Origin: CALARM01 sp964431735
GTDB lineage: Bacteria; Vulcanimicrobiota; SpSt-956; JAKJGF01
Length of the DNA stretch: 50,437 nucleotides
Assembly: GCA_964431735.1 (NCBI GenBank)
Contig: CAYSLJ010000030.1
Location: forward strand, 1 to 50,437
Reading direction: 5' to 3'
The stretch's first letter is position 1. Every line of letters starts with the position of its first letter. This document shows, one piece after another, positions 7,806 to 16,194 of the stretch. The translations under genes were made by a program, and so were the position numbers. Below the pieces are notes generated by a model. The model worked only from the letters and a program-made list of their open reading frames with translations. It searched no databases and was not told where the DNA came from.

Positions 7806-7914
7806 GCGTTTAAAAATGACAGGTGATTTTACATACAAGGGAAAAAGAAATTTGTTATAGAATATTCAGAGTGAAAAGTGAAAGGTGAAAAGTGAATAAA
7901 ATAAGACATTACCT
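7806..7914 (-). repeat. Dispersed 109-bp repeat, copy B (inverted)
   Basis: It is the reverse complement of 1-109 with about two differences and is the same length. It includes the GTGAAAA GTGAAAG GTGAAAA heptads (7871-7898). Copies A and B therefore bracket 1-7914 as inverted repeats. Confidence 0.88.
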
Positions 7915-7920
7915 GCCATT

Positions 7921-7945
7921 CACTATTCACTACTCACTATTCACT
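7921..7945. repeat. Heptad repeat (CACTATT/CACTACT)
   Basis: CACTATT CACTACT CACTATT CACTA is the complementary arm to the GTGAAAA heptads at 7871-7898, so the two can form a hairpin in the IIB leader. Confidence 0.75.
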
Positions 7946-8055
7946 AATTACAGATTTATATGCATTAACTATAATTTTCAGTAAAGGTGAATTTACCTGT
8001 CGTAAAAAAACGCAATCTTATAAAATATCTTTTTCAATTTGAAGGGAAATATATT

Positions 8056-8358
8056 ATGAAAATACTTGTAATTTGTTCAGGCGGTATGTCTACGAGCATG
8101 CTTGTAAAAGCAATGGCCAGGGCAGCAGAAGTCATGAATGAAGATATTGCTGTAGAGTCTGGAAGTGTTTCTGGTTTAATAAATATGATAGATAAAATTG
8201 ATTTAATAATGGTGGCTCCCCAGGTGAGACACAGGATGGAGGAAATAAGAAATATAGCGGACAGATACAATAAGCCTGTTCTACTTATAGAACCTCAATT
8301 ATATGGTTTGATAGATGGAAAAGGAGTATTAAATCAGGCATTGGTAACAGGTAAATAA
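8056..8358 (+). CDS. celA: PTS lactose/cellobiose-family IIB component
   Basis: The protein is 100 aa and begins MKILVICSGGMSTSMLVKAM, the classic start of the cellobiose/lactose IIB family. Cys7 is the residue phosphorylated by IIA and passed to the sugar. The remaining pattern (IDLIMVAPQVRHRMEEI, then KPVLLIEPQLYG) fits the P-loop-like IIB fold. It is cytosolic and works with IIC in the membrane. The frame opens further upstream, but the ATG at 8056 is the family start and follows AAGGG at a suitable distance. It is oddly separated from the matching IIC, IIA and GH4 genes at 12992-16128 by about 4.6 kb of pilus and envelope genes. Confidence 0.88.
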   Translation: MKILVICSGGMSTSMLVKAMARAAEVMNEDIAVESGSVSGLINMIDKIDLIMVAPQVRHRMEEIRNIADRYNKPVLLIEPQLYGLIDGKGVLNQALVTGK

Positions 8359-8393
8359 TGTTCAAATGAGTTTATTTCCGGAGGTTAATAATT

Positions 8394-9803
8394 ATGCAGC
8401 AATTACTGGATACTCTTTTAGAAGAATTGAAAGATGAAAGTGAATATACACGTCAGCATGCAGCAAGAAAACTTGGTAAGCTTGGTAATAAAAAGGCAGT
8501 AAAATATTTAAAAGATTTTCTTAATGATCGTGACAAAAATGTAAGATTAAGGGTAATAGAGGCTCTTGGAGAAATAGGAGGAGTTGAAGCTTCAAGAGTT
8601 TTATTGGCATATTTGCAGGGAACTGATATAGATGTAGATGTAAAAAAAACAATAATAAACGCCCTCGGTGATACAGGAGATTACAATAATATCAAATCCC
8701 TGGAAGATTTCCTGGTAGAAAGAGACATAAAACTCGATGTTATAAAAGCACTGGCAAAAACCGGTTATACAAAGCCAATATTTGATGTAATTTCAGAAGG
8801 CGACAGTGAACTTGCCGATCAGGTATCTTATTTACTCGGACAGTTATGTACAAAATCTGATATTCCAAATCTTCTGAAAGTTCTTACTTCTCCGGGCTGG
8901 AATATACGTGCCGGAGCAGTAGAAGCTCTGGGCAGACTGAGACAGGCTGATTGTATGTCACATATTGCCAGGCTTGCCGATGACCCCAATGACAATGTAA
9001 GAAGTCAGGTCGCGAGAGCCCTCGGAAAAATGGCAGATGACAGGGCTATCCCTTATCTTATAAAATTCTTAAATGACAGATACTGGGATGTGAGAAGAAA
9101 TGCCGCAGAAGCTCTCGGTAATCTGGAAAGTGAAGAGGCAGTGGACGGCCTTATTGCAAAATTAAAAGACGAAAATTCCGGCGTGAGAAACAATGTGACT
9201 GAAGCACTCGGTAAAATTAAGTCAAGAAAAGCTATTTCGCCATTACTCGATGTCCTTACAGATGAAGATGCTGCCGTAAGAGGTAATTCAGCTAAATCTC
9301 TCGGAGTAATGGGGTTTATTGAAGCAAGAGAAGGCCTTGAAGCTGCTCTTCAGCAGGAACAGGATCCATGGGTAAAGAGATATCTTGATGAAGCTATAAG
9401 TTATTTGCAATTAGAGCCTGATACTGTGGTAAAAAAGAAAGTTTTACTTGTAGATGATGATAAATTTATTGTAAAACTTTTAAGAATAACCCTTCAGGAA
9501 GATTATGATACTATTGTGGCATATAACGGAGAAGAAGCAGTTATGAGAGCAAAAGTAGAACTGCCAGATCTCATACTGCTGGATATTATGATGCCTAAAA
9601 TGGATGGCCTGGAAGTAATTCAGACACTGAAAATGGATAAATCCACCATGTCTATTCCTGTAATTATCGTTTCTGCAAAATCTCAGGATAAAGATCTGGA
9701 AAATATAAAAAAAATGGGTGTTACAGGATATATAAGAAAACCTTTTAATACATTGAAATTACTTCAGATGGTAGAAGATGTTCTTAAAGGCGGTGATGTT
9801 TAA
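8394..9803 (+). CDS. HEAT-repeat protein with C-terminal receiver domain
   Basis: Residues 1-340 are about ten HEAT/PBS-lyase-type repeats (for example VRSQVARALGKMADDRAIPYL, VRRNAAEALGNLESEEAVDGL). A CheY-like receiver follows at about 347-465: VLLVDDD acidic pocket, phospho-acceptor Asp in LILLDIMMPKMDG, Ser in IIVSAKS, and Lys in YIRKPFN. The protein should be a phosphorylatable scaffold, with phosphorylation altering what the HEAT solenoid binds. It has no output enzyme or DNA-binding domain. GGAGG is close before the ATG. Its last codons overlap the pilT start by eight bases, so the two proteins are translationally coupled and probably work together on type IV pili. The cognate kinase is not evident. 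Confidence 0.88.
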   Translation: MQQLLDTLLEELKDESEYTRQHAARKLGKLGNKKAVKYLKDFLNDRDKNVRLRVIEALGEIGGVEASRVLLAYLQGTDIDVDVKKTIINALGDTGDYNNIKSLEDFLVERDIKLDVIKALAKTGYTKPIFDVISEGDSELADQVSYLLGQLCTKSDIPNLLKVLTSPGWNIRAGAVEALGRLRQADCMSHIARLADDPNDNVRSQVARALGKMADDRAIPYLIKFLNDRYWDVRRNAAEALGNLESEEAVDGLIAKLKDENSGVRNNVTEALGKIKSRKAISPLLDVLTDEDAAVRGNSAKSLGVMGFIEAREGLEAALQQEQDPWVKRYLDEAISYLQLEPDTVVKKKVLLVDDDKFIVKLLRITLQEDYDTIVAYNGEEAVMRAKVELPDLILLDIMMPKMDGLEVIQTLKMDKSTMSIPVIIVSAKSQDKDLENIKKMGVTGYIRKPFNTLKLLQMVEDVLKGGDV

Positions 9804-10932
9804 ATTGGCTATTACAGACATATCGGAATTACTTACCATAACTGTAGCACAGGGAGGCTCAGATTTGCATATTACTACAGGTAATCCTCCTATGATCAGA
9901 ATTCATGGAGAGATGCAGATGATTGGAGAGTCTCCTGAACCTCTCAGCGCAATAGAATGCAGGAGAATGGTATATGATATTCTGAAAGAAGAACTGACAG
10001 CCAAACTGGAAAGAGATTTAAGCCTTGATCTGTCCATATCTTACGAAGGACTTGCAAGATTCAGAGTCAATGTTTTTCATCAGATTTATGGACTCGGGGC
10101 AGTTTTCAGAATTATACCTGAGAGAATACCTCCTATTGAGAAGCTTGGTTTGCCTGAAACTATAAAAAAACTGACAGATTATCATAAAGGTCTGGTACTT
10201 GTCACAGGCCCAACAGGGAGCGGTAAATCAACTACTCTGGCATCTATAATAGACTGTGTGAATGAAACGAAAAAAGGACATATTATAACTATTGAAAATC
10301 CTGTCGAATTTATTCATAAAAAGAAAAATTGTGTCATCAATCAAAGAGAAGTTGGACCGAGTACTCATTCCTTTTCAGATGCTCTTCGCGATGCTCTCCG
10401 TGAGGATCCTGATTATATACTTGTAGGAGAAATGAGAGATCTTGAAACCATATCTCTTGCAATTACTGCAGCAGAAACAGGACATCTGGTCTTCGGGACA
10501 CTTCATACGTCAAGTGCTGCAAAAACTGTGGACAGGATAATAGATGCTTTCCCTGAAGGACAGCAAAATCAGATTAAAACTATGCTTTCGGAATCCATTC
10601 AGGCTGTGGTAGCTCAGACTCTCATAAAAAGAAAAGACGGAACAGGAAGGATTCCTGCTGCGGAAATTCTTATCGGAACTTCTGCAGTGCGTAATCTTAT
10701 AAGAGAAGGAAAAACATATCAGATACTGTCTATGATTCAAACAGGAAGAAAAGATGGTATGCAGAGTCTGGATCAGTCGCTTAAAGATCTTATGATAAAA
10801 GGTCTTATATCAAGAGAAGATGCATATCGTTATGCTGTTGAAAAAGAAGCTTTCACCATGCCTGAACCTGTACCTGAGACTGAAGTGGCACAGGAATATG
10901 TGGGACAGAAGAAGAAATTCAGTTTCTGGTAA
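9796..10932 (+). CDS. pilT: Type IV pilus retraction ATPase PilT
   Basis: A hexameric secretion-type ATPase of usual PilT length. It shows GGSDLHITTGNPPMIRIHG at the N-terminus, Walker A GPTGSGKST, Asp box and Walker B around DPDYILVGEMRDLET, His box GHLVFGTLHTSSAAKT, and the C-terminal AVRNLIREGK segment (AIRNLIRE in classic PilT), which distinguishes PilT from PilB. It works at the cytosolic face of the inner membrane to depolymerise pili. I prefer the ATG at 9796, overlapping the end of the HEAT-receiver gene; an ATG at 9778 is also possible. The C-terminal extension ending KKKFSFW is slightly longer than usual. Confidence 0.95.
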   Translation: MFKLAITDISELLTITVAQGGSDLHITTGNPPMIRIHGEMQMIGESPEPLSAIECRRMVYDILKEELTAKLERDLSLDLSISYEGLARFRVNVFHQIYGLGAVFRIIPERIPPIEKLGLPETIKKLTDYHKGLVLVTGPTGSGKSTTLASIIDCVNETKKGHIITIENPVEFIHKKKNCVINQREVGPSTHSFSDALRDALREDPDYILVGEMRDLETISLAITAAETGHLVFGTLHTSSAAKTVDRIIDAFPEGQQNQIKTMLSESIQAVVAQTLIKRKDGTGRIPAAEILIGTSAVRNLIREGKTYQILSMIQTGRKDGMQSLDQSLKDLMIKGLISREDAYRYAVEKEAFTMPEPVPETEVAQEYVGQKKKFSFW

Positions 10933-10936
10933 TTTT

Positions 10937-11019
10937 ATATGAAAATGATAAAGTTTTATGCTCCACTGTCTATTCATTTTCATATTTGGTTGTGACCGAT
11001 ACGGTCATGCCTGTTAGTG
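10937..11019 (+). promoter_or_regulatory. Conserved 83-nt leader element, copy 1
   Basis: It matches 36380-36462 at 77 of 83 positions, and the last 49 bases are identical. It contains TGACC-GATAC-GGTCA, a compact hairpin, and CATGCCTGTTAG. In this copy ATATGAAAATGA (from 10937) pairs with TTCATTTTCATAT. It lies between pilT and the SpoIID-like lipoprotein gene. It may be a structured RNA leader or a dispersed repeat; no known riboswitch class was recognised. Confidence 0.6.
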
Positions 11020-11186
11020 AGTCGTGAGAAGTGAGTAAGGAGCTAAAGGTGTTCGCCCGGTACCGCTGAAAATACACATTACGCATTACGAGTTAAACGT
11101 TACGAATATTAAGGGACTGTAAGAAAATAACTCTGGAACATTATGGTTTTTGTCCTCGCGTCACGCGTTATGCGTTACGCGTCACG
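11016..11186. repeat. Heptad arrays and CGCCCGGTAC module, copy 1
   Basis: GTGAGTC GTGAGAA GTGAGTA opens the region. The module GTTCGCCCGGTACC follows at 11051 with CATTACG heptads to 11090. A second array, TCACGCG TTATGCG TTACGCG TCACG, occupies 11161-11186. The GTGA arm near pilT and the TNAC arms near the next gene can pair. Confidence 0.75.
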
Positions 11187-11232
11187 ATTTTAAATATGAT
11201 AAGGTTATTTTTTACAACTCCTAAGGAGATAT

Positions 11233-12699
11233 ATGAAAAATAACATATTTCCAGTCTTTTTTTTAATTTACTTTATCTTTAGTTCTCCTCTCGCAGGTTG
11301 TGAGGCTGCAGGGGAAGAAGTATGTTTAAGGGATATGACGGTTAATCCTGCTCTTATATGCAAGGAAATCTATGATATTAACAGCCATGATGTGAGAGAA
11401 AAACATGATATAAATCTGAATATTGATATTATGGAAAATTTTCCTTATAATTCTCCTGTTACTCCTATTTCTGTTCTTCCTCTGGGAGGCAGGATTATCA
11501 ATGTGGGACTCTGTCAGAATTTAAAATCCTGTTATATAGCCTGCGATGCCGGTTTTTCTCTTTATAAGGGAGACGGAGAAATTACTTTAAAGGGCAATCA
11601 GGTATTGTCTGTAAAGACTACCGGTATTTCTCCCGATCCGAACCATTTTTTCATAGTACCTGTAAAAATAAAACCTCAAAAGAGAGATAGTGTTCTGAAA
11701 CTTATAACGGAAAATACCGATTCTACCTGTATACAAAAATGTTACAGAGGAAATTTTCAGATTTTTCTTAACTCAAAAGGTTTTATTACTGTAGTGAATG
11801 AGCTGAGTCTGAATGAATATCTGGCAGGGGTGGTGCCAAATGAAATGCCTTCTTCTTTCCCCCAGGAAGCATTGAAAGCACAGGCTATAGTAGCCAGAAC
11901 CTATACATTAAAACATCTGAAAAAACATGAGAAAGACGGTTTTGATCTCTGTGCAACACAGCACTGCCAGGTCTACGGAGGGATTGAGAAGGAAACTCTT
12001 CAGACAAACAGTGCAGTCAGGGAAACAATACATCAAATGGTATTTTACGGTTCAGAACTTGCAGATACAGTATATCATTCTACCTGTGGCGGCATAACGG
12101 CAAATATAGAAAATGTCTGGCTCGCTTCACCGGTAGATTATTTAAAATCAGTGCCGGCACAGATAAATCCTGTATATTCTGCTTTCCAGTCAGAAGAAAT
12201 TTTTAGACAATTTATAGATAATCCCGGAGAATGTTTCTGCCACGAGTCAAAGTTGTTTCGATGGGAAAGAAGTTACAGTAAAGTTGATTTGCAGGATATC
12301 CTTTTTCAAGGCCTATCTGGCACGTTTAATACACAGATAAAACTTGGAAATCTTGTTGATATATCGGTATATGAGAGAACCTTTGACGGAAGGGTGAAGG
12401 TTCTACTTGTAAAAGGAACGGAAGGAGAATACAGGGTTGAAAAAGATAAAATAAGATGGCTTACGAGTAAAGGAAAAATTGCTAAAGATGCTCTTCCCAG
12501 TACATTGTTTTATGTATATAAACCTGATGAAAATACTATTTCTTTTAGAGGAGGAGGATGGGGCCATGGCATAGGACTGTGTCAGTTCTGTGCTAAAGGT
12601 ATGGCTGACAGGGGTATGAATTCTGTCGAAATAATAAAATATTTTTACAGAGGCTGTGTACTGGAATATCCCATGTGGTATAAAAACAGTGAACAGTGA
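11233..12699 (+). CDS. SpoIID/LytB-like lipoprotein
   Basis: The protein is 488 aa with an N-terminal lipoprotein signal ending in the lipobox LAGC (Cys23). The SpoIID domain covers about 195-485: LNEYLAGVVPNEMPSSFP, ALKAQAIVARTYTL, YHSTCGGITANIENVW and GGGWGHGIGLCQFCAKGM, all typical of this lytic-transglycosylase-type fold that cuts denuded peptidoglycan glycan strands. It should be tethered to a membrane and act on the wall. SpoIID homologues outside spore formers are usually envelope remodelling enzymes, so this does not indicate sporulation. AAGGAG precedes the ATG. The last codons and stop (AACAGTGAACAGTGA) are made of heptad units. Many Cys residues suggest disulfides. Confidence 0.88.
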   Translation: MKNNIFPVFFLIYFIFSSPLAGCEAAGEEVCLRDMTVNPALICKEIYDINSHDVREKHDINLNIDIMENFPYNSPVTPISVLPLGGRIINVGLCQNLKSCYIACDAGFSLYKGDGEITLKGNQVLSVKTTGISPDPNHFFIVPVKIKPQKRDSVLKLITENTDSTCIQKCYRGNFQIFLNSKGFITVVNELSLNEYLAGVVPNEMPSSFPQEALKAQAIVARTYTLKHLKKHEKDGFDLCATQHCQVYGGIEKETLQTNSAVRETIHQMVFYGSELADTVYHSTCGGITANIENVWLASPVDYLKSVPAQINPVYSAFQSEEIFRQFIDNPGECFCHESKLFRWERSYSKVDLQDILFQGLSGTFNTQIKLGNLVDISVYERTFDGRVKVLLVKGTEGEYRVEKDKIRWLTSKGKIAKDALPSTLFYVYKPDENTISFRGGGWGHGIGLCQFCAKGMADRGMNSVEIIKYFYRGCVLEYPMWYKNSEQ

Positions 12700-12716
12700 A
12701 ATTAGCTTATTATTTC

Positions 12717-12747
12717 TGATAACTGGTCACTGATAACTGGTAACTGA
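12717..12747. repeat. Heptad repeat (TGATAAC/TGGTCAC)
   Basis: TGATAAC TGGTCAC TGATAAC TGGTAAC TGA: four units of a distinct flavour with period 7 and the TNAC core kept. It lies just downstream of the SpoIID-like gene. Confidence 0.75.
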
Positions 12748-12765
12748 AAAAGAGGTGTATTATCT

Positions 12766-12987
12766 ATGAAATGTCCCAGATGTAGATGTGAAATTCCCCA
12801 TGGTGCAATAATCTGTCCTGAGTGTGCCAAACCTCTTGCAACATTTCCTGTAAGTGCTCTGGAAAAAAAGAGGAGTGAAGGTTTTAATCTTATGTGGATA
12901 GTTTATGGTTTCAGTTGCTGCCTCTTTCTTGTAATTGCCTTTATTGCTGTAATAATTATTCTTATGTTTTTATTTTCACCTGGATAA
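12766..12987 (+). CDS. Zinc-ribbon membrane peptide (73 aa)
   Basis: An N-terminal zinc ribbon, CPRC...CPEC (Cys3, 6, 18 and 21), is followed by a short linker and one strong C-terminal membrane helix (WIVYGFSCCLFLVIAFIAVI). The ribbon would lie in the cytosol. There is no enzymatic domain. It could be an adaptor like the zinc ribbons on the two kinases and the M48 protease in this window. AGAGGTG precedes the ATG, and it is only four bases before the PTS IIC gene, so it is probably co-transcribed and may affect that transporter. Confidence 0.72.
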   Translation: MKCPRCRCEIPHGAIICPECAKPLATFPVSALEKKRSEGFNLMWIVYGFSCCLFLVIAFIAVIIILMFLFSPG

Positions 12988-12991
12988 TGAT

Positions 12992-14299
12992 ATGGAAAAA
13001 TATTTAAAAATTATAGAAAAAGTTTTAATGCCGCCTCTAACAAAACTTTCGGAACAAAAACATCTTCGTGCTGTCAGGGATGGTATTATTTCAGTTCTTC
13101 CTATGATAATTACAGGGAGTATTTTTCTCCTGCTCGGTCAGCTTCCTGTAGATTTTATCAAAGAGCCTGATTATAGCAGATGGATTGTAGATAAGGTGAA
13201 ATTTTACCAGGATCATGTAAGCCCCAATCTTCTGATACCGTACAGATTGTCTATGGGATTTATGGCTCTTTATGCAGCCTTTTCAATTGCCTTCAGTCTT
13301 TCACAGACATATCAAATGGACAGTCTGGCTACAGGTATTTTATCTGCAGCTTCATTCCTTCTTACCATTCTGCCTCAAAAAGTTCTTCTTCCGGCAGGAG
13401 TTAAACCTGAATGGGTAATTCCTGTAGATAAACTTGGAGGAAAAGGTCTTTTTGTTGCTATATTCTGCGCTTTTATTACAGTAGAACTGACAAGATTTAT
13501 TATGTCGAAAAAGCTCTTTTTTTCTCTGCCTGAAGGTGTTCCTCCTGCCGTGGCAAGAGCTTTTACTTCTCTTATACCAAGTATAGTCGTGCTAACTCTC
13601 ATATGGGGTTTAACCATGATTGTGGATATACATGTTTTTCTGTCATGGATTCTGACTCCTCTGGTCAGAACAGGAGACGGTCTTGTTGCCATAATACTTA
13701 TAAATCTTCTTATACAGCTTATATGGGTTACAGGTATTCATGGCACATCTGTTGTTAATGCCGTAGCTCTTCCTTTCTGGCTCAGTTATCTTGAAGATAA
13801 CAGTGCGGCTCATGCGGCAGGCGCCGTACTGCCTCACGTTACATCACTTCCGTTTTACCAGTGGTTTGTATGGATAGGAGGTTCGGGAGCTACGTTGAGC
13901 CTCGTAATAATGATGTTTTTTTCGAAATCTTCTCAGTTAAGAAGTCTGTCCAGGATTTCTATATTACCGTCTTTATTTAATATAAATGAACCGATTATAT
14001 TCGGTCTTCCTGTTGTTATGAACCCGGTTATAGCGGTACCATTTGTAATGTCTCCTGTAGTATCGGGTACGATTTCTTTTATAGCAATTAAAACAGGACT
14101 TGTTCAGGCTCCTTACATTCTTGCTCCATGGACACTTCCTGTTTTTCTGGGAGCCCTTTTCTCTACAGGTTTCGACTGGAGAGCTTTAATACTGGTAATA
14201 GTAAATATGTTTGTAGTTGGACTTATATATTATCCTTTTCTCAAAATTATGGAAAATAAAGCTTTAGAAAATGAGAAATCGGGAGAAGGGAAATCGTGA
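12992..14299 (+). CDS. celB: PTS lactose/cellobiose-family IIC permease
   Basis: This 435-aa membrane protein has about ten helices and the standard family landmarks: an N-terminal cytosolic helix followed by LRAVRDGIISVLPMIITGSIF, the loop IHGTSVVNAVALPFW, and SISILPSLFNINEPIIFGLPVVMNP-type sequence (here ISILPSLFNINEPIIFGLPV), which includes the sugar-binding Asn-Glu-Pro. It transports and, with IIB, phosphorylates beta-linked disaccharides such as cellobiose; N,N'-diacetylchitobiose cannot be excluded. It starts four bases after the zinc-ribbon peptide and precedes the IIA gene by 55 bp. Confidence 0.93.
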   Translation: MEKYLKIIEKVLMPPLTKLSEQKHLRAVRDGIISVLPMIITGSIFLLLGQLPVDFIKEPDYSRWIVDKVKFYQDHVSPNLLIPYRLSMGFMALYAAFSIAFSLSQTYQMDSLATGILSAASFLLTILPQKVLLPAGVKPEWVIPVDKLGGKGLFVAIFCAFITVELTRFIMSKKLFFSLPEGVPPAVARAFTSLIPSIVVLTLIWGLTMIVDIHVFLSWILTPLVRTGDGLVAIILINLLIQLIWVTGIHGTSVVNAVALPFWLSYLEDNSAAHAAGAVLPHVTSLPFYQWFVWIGGSGATLSLVIMMFFSKSSQLRSLSRISILPSLFNINEPIIFGLPVVMNPVIAVPFVMSPVVSGTISFIAIKTGLVQAPYILAPWTLPVFLGALFSTGFDWRALILVIVNMFVVGLIYYPFLKIMENKALENEKSGEGKS

Positions 14300-14354
14300 T
14301 GCATGGCGGGTAATAAACGCCTGATTATAATCACTCTGCAACCAGGAGGCTTAA

Positions 14355-14717
14355 ATGATGGATATAAACGAAGAACAGCAGATTTTTCAGATAATACTTC
14401 ACAGCGGTAATTCCCGGGCTGAAAGTTATACTGCTCTCAGGGAAGGAAGAAAGGGGAATCTGAATGAGGCCGGAATGGCTATGGAAAAATCCCGGGACGA
14501 ACTGGATAAAGCACATAGAATACACAGAGAGATGTTAAGTGATCCCGATAAAGTGACTTCATGTCCGTCTCTTCTTATGGTTCACGCACAGGATCATCTC
14601 ATGACGGCTATGGCAGAACAGACCCTTATAACAGAAATGAATGAACAACTGGAATTAATCAGAAAAATGTCGGAAAGAATTAAAGTGCTGGAAGATTCTG
14701 CATGTAGTGAGTCGTGA
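14355..14717 (+). CDS. celC: PTS lactose/cellobiose-family IIA component
   Basis: At 120 aa it is a little longer than the usual helical-bundle IIA. ILHSGNSRAESYTAL and MVHAQDHLMTAM are the family signatures; His77 is the expected phosphate acceptor from HPr. The protein is cytosolic, trimeric in known relatives, and feeds phosphate to IIB. AGGAGG lies five bases before the first of two adjacent ATG codons. Its stop codon is supplied by the start of the GTGAGTC/GTGAAGA heptad array, so the last residues (CSES) are repeat-derived. No HPr or enzyme I gene is in the window. Confidence 0.92.
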   Translation: MMDINEEQQIFQIILHSGNSRAESYTALREGRKGNLNEAGMAMEKSRDELDKAHRIHREMLSDPDKVTSCPSLLMVHAQDHLMTAMAEQTLITEMNEQLELIRKMSERIKVLEDSACSES

Positions 14718-14816
14718 AGAGTGAAGAGTAGGGGGGTACCACTGGGTGAACCACTGTTCGCCCGGTACTGGTGAAGACATACATCACGCATCACGCATCA
14801 CGCATTACGCGTCACG
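14707..14816. repeat. Heptad arrays and CGCCCGGTAC module, copy 2
   Basis: GTGAGTC GTGAAGA GTGAAGA (14707-14727), then AGTAGGGGGGTACC and GTTCGCCCGGTACTGGTGAA (14756), then five heptads CATCACG x3, CATTACG and CGTCACG (14782-14816). The GTGA arm overlaps the end of the IIA gene. The opposite arm is complementary, giving an imperfect hairpin spanning the gap. Confidence 0.85.
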
Positions 14817-14841
14817 ATTTTAAATAAGGAAGTTTTATATA

Positions 14842-16128
14842 ATGTCAAAAAAATTGAAAATAGCCGTAATAGGTGCCGGCAGCACTTATACGCCTGAACT
14901 TGTAGACAGTTTTATAAAAAATTACAGTGAAGTTTCTCTTGAGGAATTATATCTTATGGATATAGACTCTGATAAATTATCTATTATAGAGAAGCTTGTG
15001 AGCAGAATGGTTTATGCCTGTGGTGTTCCTGTAAAGATAAAATCCGGAACGGAAATTCCTGAAGCTCTTAAAGGAGCAGATTTTGTAATACTGCAGATAA
15101 GAGTTGAGGGACTTAATGCCAGGTACAGGGATGAAACTGTTCCTCTTGAATTCGGTTGTATCGGCCAGGAAACTACGGGAGCAGGAGGATTTTCCTGTGC
15201 ACTGAGAACAATTCCTGCCATACTTCATATATGTAAAATTGCCGAACAATACTGTCCTCATGCATGGATAATAAATTTTACCAATCCTTCCGGTATTATT
15301 ACGGAAGCTATAAGTAAGTATACTTCAATGAAAGTAATAGGACTCTGTAATGTCCCTATGTTTATAAAAAGGAAAATAGCAGAATCTTTCAATGTTTCAG
15401 ATGAAACGGTAGATTTTGACTATGTGGGACTCAACCATCTTTCATGGTTTACAGACATAAGGATAGACGGTAAAACTGTGCTTAAAAACCTTATAGAAGA
15501 AGGAATAAAGATAAAACTTGCCAATATGTCTGATTTTCCTGTTGATGATTACCTTGTAAAAACAACAGGCTTTTTTCCGTCCCCTTATCTGAAATATTAT
15601 TATCATCATGACAGTATATTAAAGGAACAGTTAAAAGCTGATAAAACGCGGGCCGAGAAGGTTATGGAAATAGAAAAAAAACTTCTTGCTCTTTATAAGG
15701 ATCCATGCCTTACGGAAAAGCCGAAAGAACTGGAAGAACGAGGAGGGGCATGCTATTCCAGAGCCGCTTTCTCTATAATATCGTCAATATTAAATAATAA
15801 AGGAGAGAAACATGTAGTAAATATACCAAATAGTGGTATATATACTGATTTGCCTTCAGATGCCATTATAGAAACACCTGTAAAATTATATTCGGCCGGC
15901 TATGAATTACTTTCAGAGGGACTTATGTTACCTCTGCCTTTAAGAGGTCTTATAGAAAGTGTAAAGTCCTATGAAAGCCTTACAGTGGAGGCCTCGGTAC
16001 AATCATCATATAAATATGCTTTAATGGCTTTAATGGCTCATCCTCTTACAGGTCAGTATGAGAAAGCCAGGCCTCTCCTTGATGCTATATTGAAACGGAA
16101 TAATATATTCGTGAAGAGTGAAGAGTGA
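14842..16128 (+). CDS. celF: GH4 family 6-phospho-beta-glucosidase
   Basis: The protein is 428 aa. IAVIGAGSTYTPELV at the N-terminus is the NAD-binding fold of GH4. FTNPSGIITEA, Cys169 in IGLCNVP and His199 in GLNHLSWF match the metal-ligand positions of the family, which needs NAD and a divalent metal. It hydrolyses cellobiose 6-phosphate or related phosphorylated beta-glucosides delivered by the PTS, giving glucose 6-phosphate and glucose. The neighbouring IIC and IIA genes support this specificity over alpha-glucosidase members. The last residues and stop (GTGAAGAGTGAAGAGTGA) are heptad-encoded. Confidence 0.93.
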   Translation: MSKKLKIAVIGAGSTYTPELVDSFIKNYSEVSLEELYLMDIDSDKLSIIEKLVSRMVYACGVPVKIKSGTEIPEALKGADFVILQIRVEGLNARYRDETVPLEFGCIGQETTGAGGFSCALRTIPAILHICKIAEQYCPHAWIINFTNPSGIITEAISKYTSMKVIGLCNVPMFIKRKIAESFNVSDETVDFDYVGLNHLSWFTDIRIDGKTVLKNLIEEGIKIKLANMSDFPVDDYLVKTTGFFPSPYLKYYYHHDSILKEQLKADKTRAEKVMEIEKKLLALYKDPCLTEKPKELEERGGACYSRAAFSIISSILNNKGEKHVVNIPNSGIYTDLPSDAIIETPVKLYSAGYELLSEGLMLPLPLRGLIESVKSYESLTVEASVQSSYKYALMALMAHPLTGQYEKARPLLDAILKRNNIFVKSEE

Positions 16129-16172
16129 AAAAGTGATGTGTAACCATTACGAACCACCTGTCACGCGTCACG
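16111..16172. repeat. Heptad arrays after the GH4 gene
   Basis: GTGAAGA GTGAAGA GTGAAAA begins inside the GH4 coding region and contains its stop. GAACCACCTGTCACGCGTCACG ends at 16172, and its first 13 bases also recur at 29061. It closes just before the ribosome binding site of the next small ORF. Confidence 0.75.
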
Positions 16173-16194
16173 ATTTATAAAGGAGGTTATTTCC

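Noticed and set aside
11233..12699. Evidence of endospore formation from the SpoIID-like gene
   Set aside because: SpoIID-domain proteins are widespread outside spore formers, this one is a lipoprotein, and no other sporulation gene is seen.
14782..14816. Regular short repeats that could be taken for a CRISPR array
   Set aside because: The units are 7 bp and directly adjacent, without 25-40 bp spacers, and no cas gene is present.
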